Positions 1 through 8,664 of a stretch of DNA of 64,000 nt are shown in pieces (positions within the stretch are counted from its first letter, which is position 1; each line of letters starts with the position of its first letter). A model generated the notes under the pieces. That model did not search any database and was not told the origin of the DNA. It worked only from the letters and a program-made list of their open reading frames with translations. The position numbers were made by a program, and so were the translations under genes. The DNA comes from Martinezella tropici (GTDB lineage: Bacteria; Pseudomonadota; Alphaproteobacteria; Rhizobiales; Rhizobiaceae): the NCBI RefSeq assembly GCF_008370325.1, contig NZ_VNIP01000004.1, positions 434,001 through 498,000 of the forward strand. Direction: 5' to 3'.

Positions 1-952
1 GATCGACCGACCGGCTTTGCGTCTGGAAAAGCTGGTCGAAAAACGGGCGAACCTTTTGCTGCCATTTCTTGCGGGTGCGTTCCAGCTTTTGGCGTGCTTC
101 TTCCGCGTCGAGGAAAATGAAGCGTGATGACCAGCGATAGGTAAGCGGCATCAGATCAAGGCTATTGAGGATGCCCGGCCAGCTCTCGGCCGGGAGCCCA
201 TCGATAGCGACGACACCGAGAAAGCGGTTCTCGATCTTGGGTGTCAACCCATGTTCGAGTTCAGCGGTCGCGATCCAGTCCAGATACATCGGAGCGTCCG
301 GGAGCCGGATCGGGTGGCTCTCGCCTGTGATGCAGAACCGGACGAATTGGAGCAACTCGTCATAGCGAACGATCCGCTCCCCTCCTCTCTCGGCGGCCTG
401 CCGCGTTTCCATCCGTCGGATCGAAAGGGTGTTCGCGAAATATTGCTCGATTTCGCGGATGGCGTTCTTGAAAATGAAGAGCACCGTGTCGGCATAGGTC
501 TTCTTGCGGCTTTCCTCATCGGAGTAGATGTATTTGCTCAGAGCCGTCTTTTTGGATTCGAGCGGCCGATGGGTGAGGATCAGCGCGTGCTTGCTCTCGA
601 AATGTCCTCGTTCGCGCACGAAATGCGCCCGGCGCTCCGCGTCGATCGCGCGCGTCACGGGATCAGGGAAATGGCAGCGATCTTCCGACGGATAGTCGAA
701 TGTCGGAATACGGACGGCCTCGATCTGGATCATCCAACCGCTTCCAAGCCGTGACAGAATCGCGTTGATGTGCCGCGACAACTCGTTGCGTTCGAGATCA
801 GTGGCACTTTCGGAATCTGGACCGGCAAAATACCAGCCGGCCATCAGACTTCCGTCCTTCAGCAGGAGCACGCCATTGTCGACCAGGCCGGCATAGGGGA
901 CGAGATCGGCGAAGGATGGCCCGGTGGTTCGGAAGCGTTTAAGAGCGACCAC
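1..952 (-). CDS. trbE: TrbE conjugal transfer ATPase (N-terminal part)
   Basis: This is the first 317 codons of a VirB4-family ATPase of the Ti-type mating-pair-formation system; it runs off the left edge, so the Walker motifs are outside the window. The protein starts MVALKRFRTTGPSFADL, followed by the N-terminal sequence typical of TrbE (PYAGLVDNGVLLLKDGSLM). I chose the GTG at 952 because a G-rich ribosome binding site (GAGGGGG) lies about 7 nt upstream, overlapping the trbD stop codon, and no ATG fits. It follows trbD by 10 bp and is the last visible gene of the traI-trb operon. In this family the protein energises pilus assembly and substrate transfer at the inner membrane. Confidence 0.85.
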   Translation of the reverse strand, partial: MVALKRFRTTGPSFADLVPYAGLVDNGVLLLKDGSLMAGWYFAGPDSESATDLERNELSRHINAILSRLGSGWMIQIEAVRIPTFDYPSEDRCHFPDPVTRAIDAERRAHFVRERGHFESKHALILTHRPLESKKTALSKYIYSDEESRKKTYADTVLFIFKNAIREIEQYFANTLSIRRMETRQAAERGGERIVRYDELLQFVRFCITGESHPIRLPDAPMYLDWIATAELEHGLTPKIENRFLGVVAIDGLPAESWPGILNSLDLMPLTYRWSSRFIFLDAEEARQKLERTRKKWQQKVRPFFDQLFQTQSRSVD

Positions 953-962
953 GCAAGCCCCC

Positions 963-1262
963 TCAATACCGCCGCCAAGGAGACGTGGTCGCCTTGTAGT
1001 AAGATTTATAGGAAACGTGGCGGACATAGACCTGTCTCATCAGCGGATCCGACTTCGCCATGATCCGCAGCAGCCCGACGATTACGATCCAAACCGCGAT
1101 CCCGAAGAGCGCCGAATAGATCGTCAGCACCACGAAAATCAGGATAATCGCGGCGAGGCCCGTGAGAAGCAGGAGTTCGCGGTCGGCACCCATTAGGAGG
1201 CTGGGACGCGAGAGTGCACGGTGGATGCGGTTGCGCTGAAGGCTGGACAAGGACTCAGCCAT
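963..1262 (-). CDS. trbD: TrbD conjugal transfer protein
   Basis: A 99-residue VirB3-like inner-membrane protein. It starts [20 protein letters not shown] and has one or two hydrophobic helices at about residues 30-65 ([20 protein letters not shown] and following). The frame is open further upstream, but the ATG at 1262 gives the family N-terminus and a start that overlaps the end of trbC by 8 bp, as is usual in this translationally coupled operon. In Ti-type systems TrbD works with TrbC pilin and the TrbE ATPase in pilus biogenesis. Confidence 0.85.
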   Translation of the reverse strand: MAESLSSLQRNRIHRALSRPSLLMGADRELLLLTGLAAIILIFVVLTIYSALFGIAVWIVIVGLLRIMAKSDPLMRQVYVRHVSYKSYYKATTSPWRRY

Positions 1263-1638
1263 GATCCCGCTCCCCTGTCCGGCTTTGTCCGGTTGATGCA
1301 CCCCCTTCGTCCGTCAGTCCGATCGATGAACCGGTTGCGCCGAACAGACCGACGATATTGGTGGCGCCGAGCAGGATGCCGGCGACGAGCACGACATACA
1401 TCAGCCGTCGCGCGAAATCGTTGAGCTCGCCGCCGAAGATCAGCATGCCGCCGGCGATCGCGACCGCGGCGAGCGCGATTGCGCCCGCCACGGGCCCTGT
1501 GATCGACTCCTGGATTTGTTTCAGGGGCCCTTCCCACGGAAGTCCGCCGCCGGAGCTGGCAAAGGCCGGCACGGTGGTTGCGATGACAACCGGAGCGGTC
1601 AGCAGCGCGATAGCAATGAATGCGGTTCTAGGCGACAT
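1255..1638 (-). CDS. trbC: TrbC pilin-like conjugal transfer protein
   Basis: A 127-residue VirB2/TrbC-family prepilin. The N-terminus [20 protein letters not shown] is a signal peptide with probable cleavage after AFA-S near residue 27, followed by two hydrophobic helices (about 50-70 and 80-100) around a short loop, the standard pilin topology. The start at 1638 is used because the longer upstream frame lies inside trbB and would bury the signal peptide. The gene overlaps trbB by 11 bp and trbD by 8 bp. Pilin subunits of this family form the conjugative pilus. Confidence 0.85.
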   Translation of the reverse strand: MSPRTAFIAIALLTAPVVIATTVPAFASSGGGLPWEGPLKQIQESITGPVAGAIALAAVAIAGGMLIFGGELNDFARRLMYVVLVAGILLGATNIVGLFGATGSSIGLTDEGGASTGQSRTGERDHG

Positions 1639-2599
1639 GGCGCGCCTCCTGTTCTTCGATGAGTTGCTCAATTTCGTATTGGCCGTTGGTGAAGCGCTCG
1701 ACCTGGATGACATCGCGAACGCGCCGTCCGCGCGGTGTTCGTTCAATCGAGATGACGAGATCGACCGCTTCGCCGATTACCTCCTGCATGGACTGCTGGC
1801 TGGCTTCGGCGGTCAGCTGTTCAAGACGGCGTAGCGCCGACATGGCGGTGTTCGAATGGATGGTTGCCACGCCGCCCGGATGCCCGGTATTCCAAGCCTT
1901 GAGCAAGGTCAGAGCGGCACCATCGCGGACCTCGCCTACAACGATCCGATCGGGACGAAGGCGCATCGTGCTCTTGAGAAGGCGCGCCATGTCCACCGCC
2001 TCACTGGTATGGAGGAAAACGGCGTTCTCGGCTAAACACTGGATTTCGGCGGTGTCCTCGAGAATGACGAGCCGATCCTCCGGCGCGCTCATCACGATCT
2101 CGTTGATCACCGCATTCGCGAGCGTGGTCTTTCCAGACCCCGTGCCTCCCGAAATGATGATATTAAGCCTAGAGTAGATCGCGCTGCGGATCGTGGAGGC
2201 CTGATGCTGCGTCATCACGCCGGAACTCACGTAGTCGTCGAGCGGTATAAGACGCGACGCACGACGGCGGATGGTGAACGCGGGCTTGGCGACCACTGGA
2301 GGGAGAAGTCCCTCAAACCGATGCCCTCCCATCGGCAATTCGCCGGAGATAATCGGCTGCTCGCTGTCGACCTCGGATTGAAGCGCATGTGCGACCGTGC
2401 CGATCACCATTTCGGCCGCGGCCGACGACATTTCCCCTGCCGGGGCGACACCGTGCCCGAGACGTTCTATGAAGAGCTTTCCGTCCGGATTGAGCATGAT
2501 CTCCACGACTGTTGCGTCAGCGAGCGCCACGCAGAGCTGATCGCCGAGCGCTTCCTGGAGTTTACGGACAAGGCGAGCATGGGAGCGAAGCTGGTTCAT
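1628..2599 (-). CDS. trbB: TrbB conjugal transfer ATPase
   Basis: A 323-residue VirB11-type hexameric ATPase that powers the mating-pair-formation apparatus from the cytoplasmic face of the inner membrane. The N-terminal domain ([15 protein letters not shown]) is followed by the Walker A stretch [18 protein letters not shown] near residue 150, the Asp box, Walker B ([14 protein letters not shown]) and a His box ([14 protein letters not shown]). The length matches the family. It lies 10 bp downstream of traI and overlaps trbC, so it is the first trb gene of a traI-led operon. Confidence 0.93.
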   Translation of the reverse strand: MNQLRSHARLVRKLQEALGDQLCVALADATVVEIMLNPDGKLFIERLGHGVAPAGEMSSAAAEMVIGTVAHALQSEVDSEQPIISGELPMGGHRFEGLLPPVVAKPAFTIRRRASRLIPLDDYVSSGVMTQHQASTIRSAIYSRLNIIISGGTGSGKTTLANAVINEIVMSAPEDRLVILEDTAEIQCLAENAVFLHTSEAVDMARLLKSTMRLRPDRIVVGEVRDGAALTLLKAWNTGHPGGVATIHSNTAMSALRRLEQLTAEASQQSMQEVIGEAVDLVISIERTPRGRRVRDVIQVERFTNGQYEIEQLIEEQEARHVA

Positions 2600-2609
2600 G
2601 GACGCCTCC

Positions 2610-3230
2610 TCAGGCTGCCTCGCAGCGGATAAAATCGGAACGGTAATTGGCTGGACGAAGCTTCTGGAGCGTAGTGGCGTTCGCGGGCAGCATTCCTGCC
2701 ACTGACATGGTTGCGCCGATCTTTCTCGGTTCGTCTAGCCGGTGAAGCGGCCAACCGACGCGCGAGAGTATTCGTTCGAAGCGCAGGTCGGTCACCGTGA
2801 CGATCTCGGTGTAGCCGTTCGCTAGGCACCATTCGATGATACCGGCGAACATGGTCAGGGTCGCCTCATGTAGTGCGCCGCCCGCCCTGCCCTCCAGGAG
2901 ATTCGTATCGACGCAAAAACGGGAACTCTCGATCATAGCGCAGTGAGCATTCAACCGCCCGTTTGGAAGAAGTGACGGAAAGATCCGCGTCACCATGGTG
3001 GGGCCAAGCGCTGGAAGCAATCTCGCGCATCCTGCCAATTGGCCGCTGCTGGCGATCGCGAGAATGTAGGTCGGTACGAGAGCGTCGAAAGCGTCATATT
3101 CTCGACCGTCGGCAACCGTAACATCCCAGCCCAGGCGCTCGGCGAACACACGCGCGCGCAGTTGGTGATGGCGGTGGAGAAATTGGGCTTCCTCGACATT
3201 TCTTGGTTTCGAGATCGCGAGAACTTGCAT
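2610..3230 (-). CDS. traI: TraI acyl-homoserine-lactone synthase
   Basis: A 206-residue LuxI-family autoinducer synthase. The conserved N-terminal pattern is present: R and F in LRARVFAERLGW, acidic residues in EYDAFDAL, and the GCARLLP segment carrying the conserved Arg. Family members join S-adenosylmethionine and an acyl-ACP to make the quorum signal. Its position as first gene of the trb operon, divergent from repA, is that of Ti-type plasmids, where quorum sensing controls transfer and copy number. A 16-bp inverted repeat at 3291 resembles a LuxR-type box. No luxR/traR gene lies in the window, so the receptor must be elsewhere. An ATG follows a GGGAG-type site (gtcggggaggaaa context read on the minus strand is weak), so the start rests mainly on family alignment. 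Confidence 0.92.
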   Translation of the reverse strand: MQVLAISKPRNVEEAQFLHRHHQLRARVFAERLGWDVTVADGREYDAFDALVPTYILAIASSGQLAGCARLLPALGPTMVTRIFPSLLPNGRLNAHCAMIESSRFCVDTNLLEGRAGGALHEATLTMFAGIIEWCLANGYTEIVTVTDLRFERILSRVGWPLHRLDEPRKIGATMSVAGMLPANATTLQKLRPANYRSDFIRCEAA

Positions 3231-3290
3231 GATTTTCTCCCCTGTCGTGGGTCGGGGAGGAAATCAGCACGGATGCGAATCGGGCGGTAG

Positions 3291-3306
3291 TTGTAGAATC
3301 CTACAA
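3291..3306. promoter_or_regulatory. Candidate tra box (LuxR-type operator) upstream of traI
   Basis: The 16-bp element TTGTAGAATCCTACAA has perfect 6-bp arms (TTGTAG/CTACAA) around a 4-bp centre. It sits 61 bp upstream of the traI start, where TraR-type activators bind on Ti-like plasmids. The classical Ti tra box is 18 bp and differs in sequence, so this assignment rests on symmetry and location only. Confidence 0.5.
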
Positions 3307-3499
3307 ATCCGGGACGACGTGAGTCGCACCCTTGGCTAGCGGTCAATCGCCATATGGGTGGGTCTTTTCGCCAGCGAGCGCAAACTGGACAGCATGATAC
3401 ACAGCAAAACAAGCTTGGAAGGCGCACCGTCGAGTACCTTGCTAAACGCATGGAAACAAACGACAAAATAAGTATGACCGAGCGATTTATAGCCCTCTT

Positions 3500-3516
3500 G
3501 TTAATGCTTTCTTAAC
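3500..3516. promoter_or_regulatory. Inverted repeat in the traI-repA divergent promoter region
   Basis: GTTAA and TTAAC face each other across 7 bp in the A/T-rich part of the 390-bp gap between traI and repA, about 105 bp before the repA start. RepA and RepB proteins autoregulate repABC promoters by binding symmetrical sites in this position. It does not match the repABC parS consensus GTT-N4-GC-N4-AAC. The rest of the gap (3231-3620) shows no gene; it should carry divergent promoters for traI and repA. Confidence 0.3.
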
Positions 3517-3620
3517 CTTAATTTCCTTGCTGTCGGGATGGAACCGGGAGATAGTTGCGGAAATTATGGCTATGGAGCCATTTTTTCGAAATTGTCTTTA
3601 TCTCGGAAATAGTTTGAAAA

Positions 3621-4811
3621 ATGAGCCAGCCGCAGCCCAACCGCTTTGATTTCGAGATCGCCCAGCAAGGGTCGAAGATCTCAACCGCGTTGCACATGCT
3701 GCGCAGTCAACAATATCCGCCCGACGCTCGTAAGGACCTACGAAAGTTCCAGCTCGCAGAGGTCGCCGACTTCATGGGTGTTACCCAGAGCCACCTGCGA
3801 CAGATCCACTCGGAGGGCAAGGGACCCGAGATCGATTCCATCAACGGTCGGCGTTATTACACGGCCGAGCAGATGCTTGAGCTTCGGCAATATCTCGAAG
3901 CGAATAAGAAATCTGACAAGAGATATTACGTGCCGCGGCGGCGAGAAGGTGAGCCGATGCAGGTCGTATCGGTCGTGAACTTCAAAGGTGGTAGCGGAAA
4001 GACGACGACGGCCGCGCACCTTGCTCAGTATCTCGCCCTCACCGGCCATCGCGTTCTTGCGGTCGACCTCGACCCGCAGGCCTCGTTGACCTCGTTGTTT
4101 GGAATTCAGCCGGAACTTGACGACACAGCCTCTATTTATGAAGCGCTCCGGTTCGATGATGGGAAGAAGTCGATCGCGGATGTTATCCAGGCTACGAACA
4201 TTCCCGGTCTGGATGTCGTTCCGGCAAACCTCGTATTGCAGGAATTCGAATATGATGTGCCGCTCGCCATCTCCTCTAAGAAAGGAGACGAGGGCAGGTT
4301 GTTCCATATGCGTATCGCAAATGCACTGAAGGGAGTTGACGACAGATATGACGTCGTGGTCATCGATTGCCCGCCGCAGCTCGGTTATCTGACCATCACA
4401 GCCCTCATGGCCTCGACCGGCATTCTCATTACCATCCACCCTCAGATGCTGGACATCATGTCGATGAGCCAGTTTCTGATGATGCTGGGCGGCATCATGA
4501 CGCCGGTCGCCGAGGCTGGAGCCGGGATCCGTATCGAGTGGTTCCGCTATTTGGTCACACGCTTTGAGCCGACGGATATCCCGCAAGCGCAAATGGTCGG
4601 CTTCATGCAGTCGATGTTCGCTCAGCATATGCTCCGAAACCACGTGCTGAAATCGACGGCCATTTCAGATGCGTCGATCAGGAAGCAAACCCTATATGAA
4701 GTCGAGCGTGTCGATTTCGTTCGATCGACCTATGACCGCGCGATTGAAAGCCTGAACGCGGCCAATGGCGAAATCGTGGAATTGATCCATCATGCTTGGG
4801 GGCGGAAATGA
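3621..4811 (+). CDS. repA: RepA plasmid partition ATPase (ParA family)
   Basis: A 396-residue ParA-type ATPase of the repABC family, normal in length. An N-terminal winged-helix region (about 40-100) includes FMGVTQSHLRQIHSEGKGPE and RRYYTAEQML, used by these proteins to bind the repABC operator. The deviant Walker A motif KGGSGKTT is at 122-129, followed by VLAVDLDPQASLTSLFG and a Walker A' Asp in VVIDCPPQLGYLT. It segregates plasmid copies with RepB and represses the operon. It is divergent from traI and precedes repB by 75 bp. Confidence 0.95.
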   Translation: MSQPQPNRFDFEIAQQGSKISTALHMLRSQQYPPDARKDLRKFQLAEVADFMGVTQSHLRQIHSEGKGPEIDSINGRRYYTAEQMLELRQYLEANKKSDKRYYVPRRREGEPMQVVSVVNFKGGSGKTTTAAHLAQYLALTGHRVLAVDLDPQASLTSLFGIQPELDDTASIYEALRFDDGKKSIADVIQATNIPGLDVVPANLVLQEFEYDVPLAISSKKGDEGRLFHMRIANALKGVDDRYDVVVIDCPPQLGYLTITALMASTGILITIHPQMLDIMSMSQFLMMLGGIMTPVAEAGAGIRIEWFRYLVTRFEPTDIPQAQMVGFMQSMFAQHMLRNHVLKSTAISDASIRKQTLYEVERVDFVRSTYDRAIESLNAANGEIVELIHHAWGRK

Positions 4812-4886
4812 CGAACTTGTCAGCCGTTTTTTTCCTCGGTTTTAGTAGGTATGCCAAAGCTTTACCGCAGTTGAAGGAGGTTTGTC

Positions 4887-5882
4887 ATGACGCGTGAAAA
4901 TCCATTCGCGAAGCTGGACATCGCCTCCATTTCTTCAAGTACGACGCCCACAAAGTCTGGTTATGGCATGACAGGCGCCGCAAAGACTGTCGTGCGCTCG
5001 ATCGAAGATCTCGCGGAGAATACGAAGAAGCTCATGGAAGGCGAAGTGATCGTGGAGTTGGATCCGCGTTCGCTGGACGTTTCCTTGATTGCGGACCGTC
5101 TTTCCGACGATGGCGAGGAATATCAGGAGCTCAAACAGGCGATCAAGGAATCAGGACAATCGTCACCTATTCTGGTTCGGCCCAGCTCGACCGACGGCCA
5201 GCGCTATATGGTCGTCTTCGGTCATCGTCGCCTGAAAGTGGCTCAGGAACTCGGCATACCGGTCAAGGCCGTCGTCAAGAAACTGGACGACATTGCCTCG
5301 GCGATTGCACAGGGACAGGAAAATTCCGCTCGCTCAAATCTATCCTTTATTGAACGGGCATATTTCGCGCAGAACCTCCTCGCATCTGGAATGACCAAGG
5401 ACGTCATTAGATCGTCACTCGCAGTCGATGAGGCGTTGCTTTCCAAGATGCTCGGCGTTGTCGAGGTGGTCCCTACCCAAGTCATCAAGGCGCTTGGTGC
5501 TTCCAAGAAGATTGGCCGCGACAAGTGGCTGAGCTTGCGTCAGCTATTGCTGGCCCCTGCCCTGTTCAAAGCGGCCATGGACCATGCCGGAACGGCAGAG
5601 TTTCTTCAGCTTGCGGAAGAAGTAAGGTTCGATCACCTCCATGGATATCTGACACGATACAAGAACAAATCCGCGGCCAAGAGGCCGAAGGGCTCGACCT
5701 CCGCGAGGGAATGGACGTCGAGCGATAGTTCGCTGAGTTTCACGATGAACGCCAAGTCGAAGAAGGTCGCCATCGAGCTTTCGAGGGTCGAAGCGAAACC
5801 CTTTGGCGACTGGCTTTCGAGCCGAATGGAGCATCTATACGAGGAATACAGGCGCTCGAAATCTGAACGCAACGGAGATTAG
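4887..5882 (+). CDS. repB: RepB plasmid partition protein (ParB family)
   Basis: A 331-residue ParB-type DNA-binding protein of the repABC family. The ParB N-terminal domain includes the GHRR motif at 112-115 and ENSARSNLSFIERA at about 146-158. A helix-turn-helix follows (MTKDVIRSSLAVDEALLSKML). A GGAGG site 9 nt before the ATG supports this start. RepB binds parS sites and works with RepA. The unusual feature is what follows: repC, normally about 150-200 bp downstream, is not present. Confidence 0.94.
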   Translation: MTRENPFAKLDIASISSSTTPTKSGYGMTGAAKTVVRSIEDLAENTKKLMEGEVIVELDPRSLDVSLIADRLSDDGEEYQELKQAIKESGQSSPILVRPSSTDGQRYMVVFGHRRLKVAQELGIPVKAVVKKLDDIASAIAQGQENSARSNLSFIERAYFAQNLLASGMTKDVIRSSLAVDEALLSKMLGVVEVVPTQVIKALGASKKIGRDKWLSLRQLLLAPALFKAAMDHAGTAEFLQLAEEVRFDHLHGYLTRYKNKSAAKRPKGSTSAREWTSSDSSLSFTMNAKSKKVAIELSRVEAKPFGDWLSSRMEHLYEEYRRSKSERNGD

Positions 5883-5970
5883 GCCGCGAAAGAAAGGGCA
5901 CTCCAAACGGCAAACCGTGGAAGCCTCTCTCGCTGATGATGGAAGGAAGGCGCCTTTCGGTGGTCCCTTG

Positions 5971-5998
5971 TTATAATGTTTTTGCAAAAACCTTATAA
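5971..5998. repeat. 28-bp near-perfect palindrome (candidate partition or operator site)
   Basis: The element reads TTATAA-T-GTTTTTGCAAAAAC-C-TTATAA. The central 14 bp (GTTTTTGCAAAAAC) are perfectly symmetrical and the outer TTATAA arms match; only the pair at positions 7/22 differs. The centre recalls the repABC parS consensus GTT-N4-GC-N4-AAC but is one base shorter on each side. The two TATAAT hexamers at 5972 and 5994 also look like promoter -10 boxes. A RepB/RepA binding site or a repressed promoter are the likeliest readings. Confidence 0.5.
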
Positions 5999-6264
5999 TT
6001 GCAACAAAACTCCTGAGGACAATCTTATGAGTGTTTAATGGGCCCGCTGCGAAGACTGAAATCTCCCGTCGCTGCGAAATGAGAGCGACACGATCAATCT
6101 TGGACAGATCGCTCGCTTCTCTGTGATAAAGTTTAGGAATTGAGGGAATTACCCGTCAAATGACAAGGCGTGCCGCACGCCTGTTCTTCCGCTCTTTCCG
6201 GGCGAATCCACCAACCAGGACGGCCCAATGTAATTGCTTTCTCAATACTGACGCCTCATTGAAA

Positions 6265-6299
6265 TTATCAGCTAAGCTCGTCCCGAACTTATCGGCTAA
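6265..6299. repeat. Pair of 11-bp direct repeats
   Basis: TTATCAGCTAA (6265-6275) and TTATCGGCTAA (6289-6299) are direct repeats with a 24-bp period and one mismatch. They lie just downstream of the stop of the cyclase gene (which reads leftwards) and in the stretch where repC is missing. They could be small iterons, the end of a lost mobile element, or chance. Confidence 0.3.
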
Positions 6300-6384
6300 A
6301 AGTCGCCGACATATGACATTTTTCGGTTTGGACTGATGAGGTTAAGGGCGAGGGGATCATAAGGGAATGGCACCGGCGCTCTAA

Positions 6385-7830
6385 CTAACGAGGCATTATT
6401 CGGTAGACGCATGCGGTTCCCTCAACGCCCCGGATTGGAGCCTCGAAGGCGCCCAACCTTTGGCCGGCGAGAAGTTGGCTGACGCCTGGCGCCGAAAACA
6501 GCGCTTCGGAAATGCAGATTTCTCCTGCGCCCGCCAGCGACTGCACGCGTGCGGCAACATTGACTGTCTGGCCGAAATAATCGAGGTTTTCGTTCAGACT
6601 CACAGCGATCGAGGGGCCGCAGTGGGCTCCGATCTTCAGGATAAGGTTGGGGTCGCCATGCCGAGCATTATAGCGCTCGATGACCCCCAGGATGTGCAGC
6701 GCGGCCGAGACCGCATCGGCCGGTCGGGAGAAAGCAGCCATCACGGCGTCGCCGATCGTCTTGACGATCGCTCCCGAATGCTCCTGCACCGTCGCGCCGA
6801 GCAATGCGAAATGCTCGCGAACTAGCGCATAGGCATTGAGATCGCCAAGCCGTTCATACATGGCGGTCGACCCCTTGAGGTCCGTGAATAGCAGAGTCAC
6901 CTGTCGGATACCCAGACCCTCTTTCTCGTCGACGTTCTCCGAGCGAAACAGGCGCCGAAAGGTCTGTCGGGCAAGCAGCATGCCGCCCGACATGTAGGGA
7001 TCAAAGTCGAGAGCCGGCTTGATTGTCTGCGCCAGGATTTCGGGTGGCCAGTTGATTAGCAGCAGCGAGCCGCGTGAGGCGCCGGAATTCTGTATGTCGA
7101 TAATGACAGGGCCGGGCGGCACCGCCGGCAGCGAAGCGGAAAAGCGCTGCCCGTTATATCCGATCCGCAGGTGCGTCGGCACTGTCACGGGTTCGCCCGC
7201 GATCGGCAGTGCGAAACTCGCCTGGGTCTGGACATTGATGCCTGCTAGGAGGCCGGAACCGAGCTCCGCCCTCAACGTTGTGACCGAGCCTGGTGGCAGG
7301 AAAGAGAGGCCGCGAACTAGCCCCTGCAGGACATCGAGAAAGCGGATCTGTTGGCCGGGCAATCGCGCGTCGCTCAGGAAACGCGCCTTCCAGTGAAAAT
7401 CCTCGACCGAGAGCGAGGCGGGATCATGAAACGGCAGCCGGCGGAGATGTGGCGACACCGTGAAGGTGACCTCGATGAAATCGTCGAGGTTGGTTTCGCC
7501 GCTGACATCGCAGAGGCCGCAGACGTAATGGGTTTTCAAGGTTCGCAAGGCGCCGAAACTGTCGAGGACCATGCCGGATTGGGGACACACCACGTCCCAG
7601 CTCATTTCGAACAATCCGCTTCGGGTCGCATGGAGAAACAGATCGATGCTTTCCGCCTCCGCGATGGCGCGGTCGCGTGCGAAGGCAAGCGGATTGACGC
7701 GGAAAAGAGACAAGTCGTCGCCGTTGCGGATCAGTGTTTCGAATTTGGAAATGACCCGCGGGCTCCAGGACCGAGCGTGCTCGATCTCAGCGATCTTGCT
7801 TTCAAGGAGCCGGTCCTGAACGTCAGTCAT
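6385..7830 (-). CDS. Class III adenylate/guanylate cyclase
   Basis: A 481-residue soluble protein with a C-terminal class III nucleotidyl cyclase domain at about 305-475. Metal-binding aspartates are in TLLFTDLKGSTAMYERLG and in KTIGDAVMAAF, and the transition-state Asn/Arg region is in GQTVNVAARVQSLAG. The N-terminal about 300 residues resemble the DUF5939-type region found in other rhizobial cyclases and include a small Cys pair (CGLCDVSG). No membrane segment is seen. It likely makes cAMP. It is transcribed towards the repB region and is monocistronic, with no neighbour of related function. Confidence 0.85.
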   Translation of the reverse strand: MTDVQDRLLESKIAEIEHARSWSPRVISKFETLIRNGDDLSLFRVNPLAFARDRAIAEAESIDLFLHATRSGLFEMSWDVVCPQSGMVLDSFGALRTLKTHYVCGLCDVSGETNLDDFIEVTFTVSPHLRRLPFHDPASLSVEDFHWKARFLSDARLPGQQIRFLDVLQGLVRGLSFLPPGSVTTLRAELGSGLLAGINVQTQASFALPIAGEPVTVPTHLRIGYNGQRFSASLPAVPPGPVIIDIQNSGASRGSLLLINWPPEILAQTIKPALDFDPYMSGGMLLARQTFRRLFRSENVDEKEGLGIRQVTLLFTDLKGSTAMYERLGDLNAYALVREHFALLGATVQEHSGAIVKTIGDAVMAAFSRPADAVSAALHILGVIERYNARHGDPNLILKIGAHCGPSIAVSLNENLDYFGQTVNVAARVQSLAGAGEICISEALFSAPGVSQLLAGQRLGAFEAPIRGVEGTACVYRIMPR

Positions 7831-8412
7831 GTAGCACCTACGTGTCAGCTATCGATCAGCCATGCCGTGGGATCTGTCTTGCCTGTTGATGATTATAGCA
7901 AAGAATACAGTGCGCGTCCGCTTCCGGACACCGAATAGCCGGTCCCGCCGCAATCGGATCCTGAGATCAATGGGCGATAGGCAAGGCGGACCTTCAACCC
8001 GATGGACGTGAAAGGCGCGGCAATCGCGGCTAATAGGAAGTCTCCGAAATAGGGGTGAAATAGACGCACTCTGATCCGCTCTGGAGGAAATTACCCGTGA
8101 CAGGTCAGCGGTCATCTCAGGTACGATACGCCGTCAAGCGGTTTTCTCAGGCTGAATTGCTGCAAAGTGAGCTGTTTCGAGGGAGCTGGCGCCGAATTGT
8201 CGCCTTCAGCATGCGTGAAGACTAGGAAATGCGGAGGGAAGGGCTTGAATGCAATGGTCGGGAGGATTTGAATTGCGCGGGCAAGCATGCGGCCAACGCA
8301 GCAATATTGGTCGGAGGTGATGAAAGCGGCCAATTCGATTTTTGACGCCGCTTGATTGTAATGAGAATTTCAATTACTATTTAATCGTAATCTGCAAAAA
8401 GGAATTTCCCTA
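7831..8412. other. Intergenic stretch without a supported gene
   Basis: Between the cyclase start and the AbrB-type antitoxin, only short unsupported frames exist on the minus strand (7849-8115 and 8112-8333). Neither resembles a known family or has a clear ribosome binding site. The last 60 bp before 8413 are A/T-rich, with repeated GTAAT/ATTAC words (about 8356-8393), and probably hold the autoregulated promoter of the toxin-antitoxin pair. Confidence 0.5.
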
Positions 8413-8664
8413 ATGACGTCACTGGCAGTAACGATGAAAGGGCAGATCACGCTAAAGCGGGATTTACTGCAGCACCTCGGCATCAAGCCGGGCGAACGGA
8501 TCGACGTTGACAAGCTGCCGGGCGGCGAGCTTCGGGTGAAAACAGCAAAGCCGACCGGAACCATCGATAGCTTCATTGGTCGGCATGCGGGCAAGGTCAA
8601 GAAGCCGATCACTATTGAGGAGATGAACGAGCTTGCCGCCTCTGGGTGGGCGGGTGAAGAATGA
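8413..8664 (+). CDS. AbrB/MazE-type antitoxin
   Basis: An 83-residue protein with an N-terminal swapped-hairpin AbrB domain: VTMKGQITLKRDLLQHLGIKPGERIDV, followed by GELRVKTAKPTG. The C-terminal tail (about 50-83) is acidic and would wrap the toxin. The stop overlaps the start of the downstream PIN-domain toxin by 4 bp (ATGA), the usual translational coupling of such pairs. It should neutralise the toxin and repress its own promoter in the A/T-rich segment just upstream. Confidence 0.85.
   Translation: MTSLAVTMKGQITLKRDLLQHLGIKPGERIDVDKLPGGELRVKTAKPTGTIDSFIGRHAGKVKKPITIEEMNELAASGWAGEE

Larger units (their letters stand above)
5883..6384. other. repB-downstream region lacking repC
   Basis: In repABC plasmids this is where the small antisense RNA is made and where repC starts. 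No RepC reading frame or RepC fragment could be found on either strand here or elsewhere in the window. What is visible: a small palindrome AAGGCGCCTT near 5946, a 28-bp palindrome at 5971-5998, and then a GAGGAC site followed by ATG AGT GTT TAA at 6027-6038, a start codon that is closed after three codons. That mini-frame may be a leader peptide or the stump of the lost gene. Two 11-bp direct repeats lie at 6265 and 6289. Loss of repC by deletion or an unusual replicon are both possible. Confidence 0.6.

Noticed and set aside
6140..8100. Similar AATTACCCGT words near 6148 and 8086 considered as ends of an IS21-like element.
   Set aside because: The shared word is short, the orientation does not fit terminal repeats, and no transposase lies between.
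7849..8333. Two minus-strand frames (88 and 73 codons) upstream of the AbrB-type antitoxin.
   Set aside because: Arg-rich or low-complexity products, with no supporting start signals or family match.
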